Shown here: positions 20,812-21,716 of the stretch, in pieces
Layout of the letters: every line of letters starts with the position of its first letter
Position numbering within the stretch: position 1 is the stretch's first letter
Virus record (IMG/VR): IMGVR_UViG_3300030329_002797
Coordinates: 1-21,716 of that record
Origin: a virus
Reading direction: 5' to 3' (one strand)
DNA: 21,716 nt
Made by a program: the position numbers and the translations under genes
The notes under the pieces: generated by a model
Databases searched by the model: none
The model's input: the letters and a program-made list of their open reading frames with translations, nothing else
Told to the model about the DNA's origin: nothing

Positions 20812-21716
20812 TACTGTCCGCTTTGAGCTGCCTGAATAATTGCCTCGAGGTCATTGAGATTTGCAACTGGCTCTTTCCCTTGATTAACCCTGTTTTGAAT
20901 CATCGTCTGCCTCATACCTTCAACCACCGGATTCATGGGGGTGGAAATTGCTCCCCATTTATAGAGCTTTGCTTCAAGAAGCCAGTTCGTTGATCTCAAA
21001 TACTGCTTTTGCCTGCCGGCTTCCTTTTGAATTGCCTTAATTATTTTGGCGTGCTTACCGCTTTTTAGATATTCTTTTGGATTTGTTGATCTCAGGTATT
21101 CTTTCCACTCATCCTCATATCCACTTGCCTTGGCCACCCTGACACCAACATCAAAGTAATCTCTCATAATCTCAAGGTCTGCCTCGTATTGCTCTACGAC
21201 TTCTCTTACCTTGGGGTGTTCAAAGCGTTCTCCCCTGAAAGATCCTGTACCTGTTGCCGTTATGTATTCAACAAGACCCGGATCAACCTCGGCCGCTTCA
21301 TCGAGTACAGCCTGACGTTCTGCCTCAAAGGTTTCAAAGTCCATATAACCCGAATCTGAATAGAGTTTAAGTTCGATGTCGTAATACTTCTGCGCCCACG
21401 CATCAGCCATATGCGGGTCGTTGGTATCAAGCTCATCAAGCTCTTCCTTGTTTTGCCTCTCGAAGTTTTCAAATTCAACAGCTCTGTCACCTTTAAGTGA
21501 GCGAATGAGTCCGGCCAGCCTTGGAGGTTCTGCCCCTGCGGAAATAGCATTAAGTAATCCTTTCTCCGCTGCAATGAGATCTCCATTTAAATTCTCATAA
21601 GCGCGGCTCAGATCATCTTTGCCGTCAGCGTTAAGTTTTTCCATGTACTCTTTCATTCTGGGGTCTTCGGCAATAATGTCCTTTTCAGCCTCTGACAAAT
21701 TCTCAGGGTCCCAGCC
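20811..21716 (-). CDS. Partial helical virion-operon protein (C-terminal 302 residues seen)
   Basis: The frame stays open to the window edge (upstream residues GWDPEN), so the true start probably lies outside. The visible part is acidic and almost entirely helical (MSEAEKDIIAEDPRMKEYMEK-like start region). It has a doubled EYLRSTN/QYLRSTN motif near the C-terminus, followed by WLLEAKLYKWGAISTPMNP. It lies directly before the scaffold gene, where a portal or portal-linked gene is usual. I do not recognise portal features in the visible part, so its identity is open. Confidence 0.6.
   Translation of the reverse strand, partial: GWDPENLSEAEKDIIAEDPRMKEYMEKLNADGKDDLSRAYENLNGDLIAAEKGLLNAISAGAEPPRLAGLIRSLKGDRAVEFENFERQNKEELDELDTNDPHMADAWAQKYYDIELKLYSDSGYMDFETFEAERQAVLDEAAEVDPGLVEYITATGTGSFRGERFEHPKVREVVEQYEADLEIMRDYFDVGVRVAKASGYEDEWKEYLRSTNPKEYLKSGKHAKIIKAIQKEAGRQKQYLRSTNWLLEAKLYKWGAISTPMNPVVEGMRQTMIQNRVNQGKEPVANLNDLEAIIQAAQSGQ

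Overview
The window is a stretch of a tailed double-stranded DNA phage (class Caudoviricetes), probably from an environmental, possibly marine, bacteriophage or prophage. The evidence is a tightly packed late operon with a scaffold-like protein, an HK97-fold-like major capsid protein, head and neck proteins, a fibre and a propeller-type receptor-binding candidate, facing a separate cluster of DNA-metabolism genes. I see no tRNA, rRNA, CRISPR array, insertion sequence or integrase. The host cannot be named from this sequence. Strong Shine-Dalgarno (SD) sites and many ATGA/TAATG stop-start overlaps indicate ordinary bacterial translation.

Layout. Positions 43-5736 (+ strand) form an early/replication cluster. 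It has three tiny coupled genes, a single-strand-annealing-like protein, a partner sharing its C-terminal module, a RecA/AAA-type ATPase with a winged-helix tail, a zinc-ribbon protein, a RusA-type Holliday-junction resolvase, a complicated C5-cytosine methyltransferase locus, and two small coupled genes. A hairpin-rich convergent gap (5737-5846) follows, with a terminator-like hairpin for the opposite strand. Positions 5847-21716 (- strand, read right to left) form the late operon: a partial helical protein at the right edge, a promoter-like gap, scaffold, capsid, an HNH-derived small gene, head/neck accessory genes, fibre, six-repeat propeller, coiled-coil protein, two large virion proteins with inserted carbohydrate-binding-like modules, and a membrane/lysis-like group (XhlA-like, large membrane protein, two-TM protein).

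The most interesting locus is 3869-5322. One frame encodes C5-methyltransferase motifs I-VIII, is then closed by many stops for about 500 bases, and reopens with its own ribosome site to encode motif X. The +1 frame is open across the whole region (474 aa). It encodes about eight WPTPxASD repeats and ends in a motif-IX-like LMGLPxGW segment. The two overlapping starts sit behind a single SD. This resembles the known two-polypeptide enzyme M.EcoHK31I, where motif IX comes from an alternative frame, but here it appears to be in three pieces with a repeat array.

Limits: all assignments are by eye from translated sequence. Structural roles without a named family are inferred from gene order and composition. 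No tape-measure, terminase, recognisable portal or endolysin is visible in the window.
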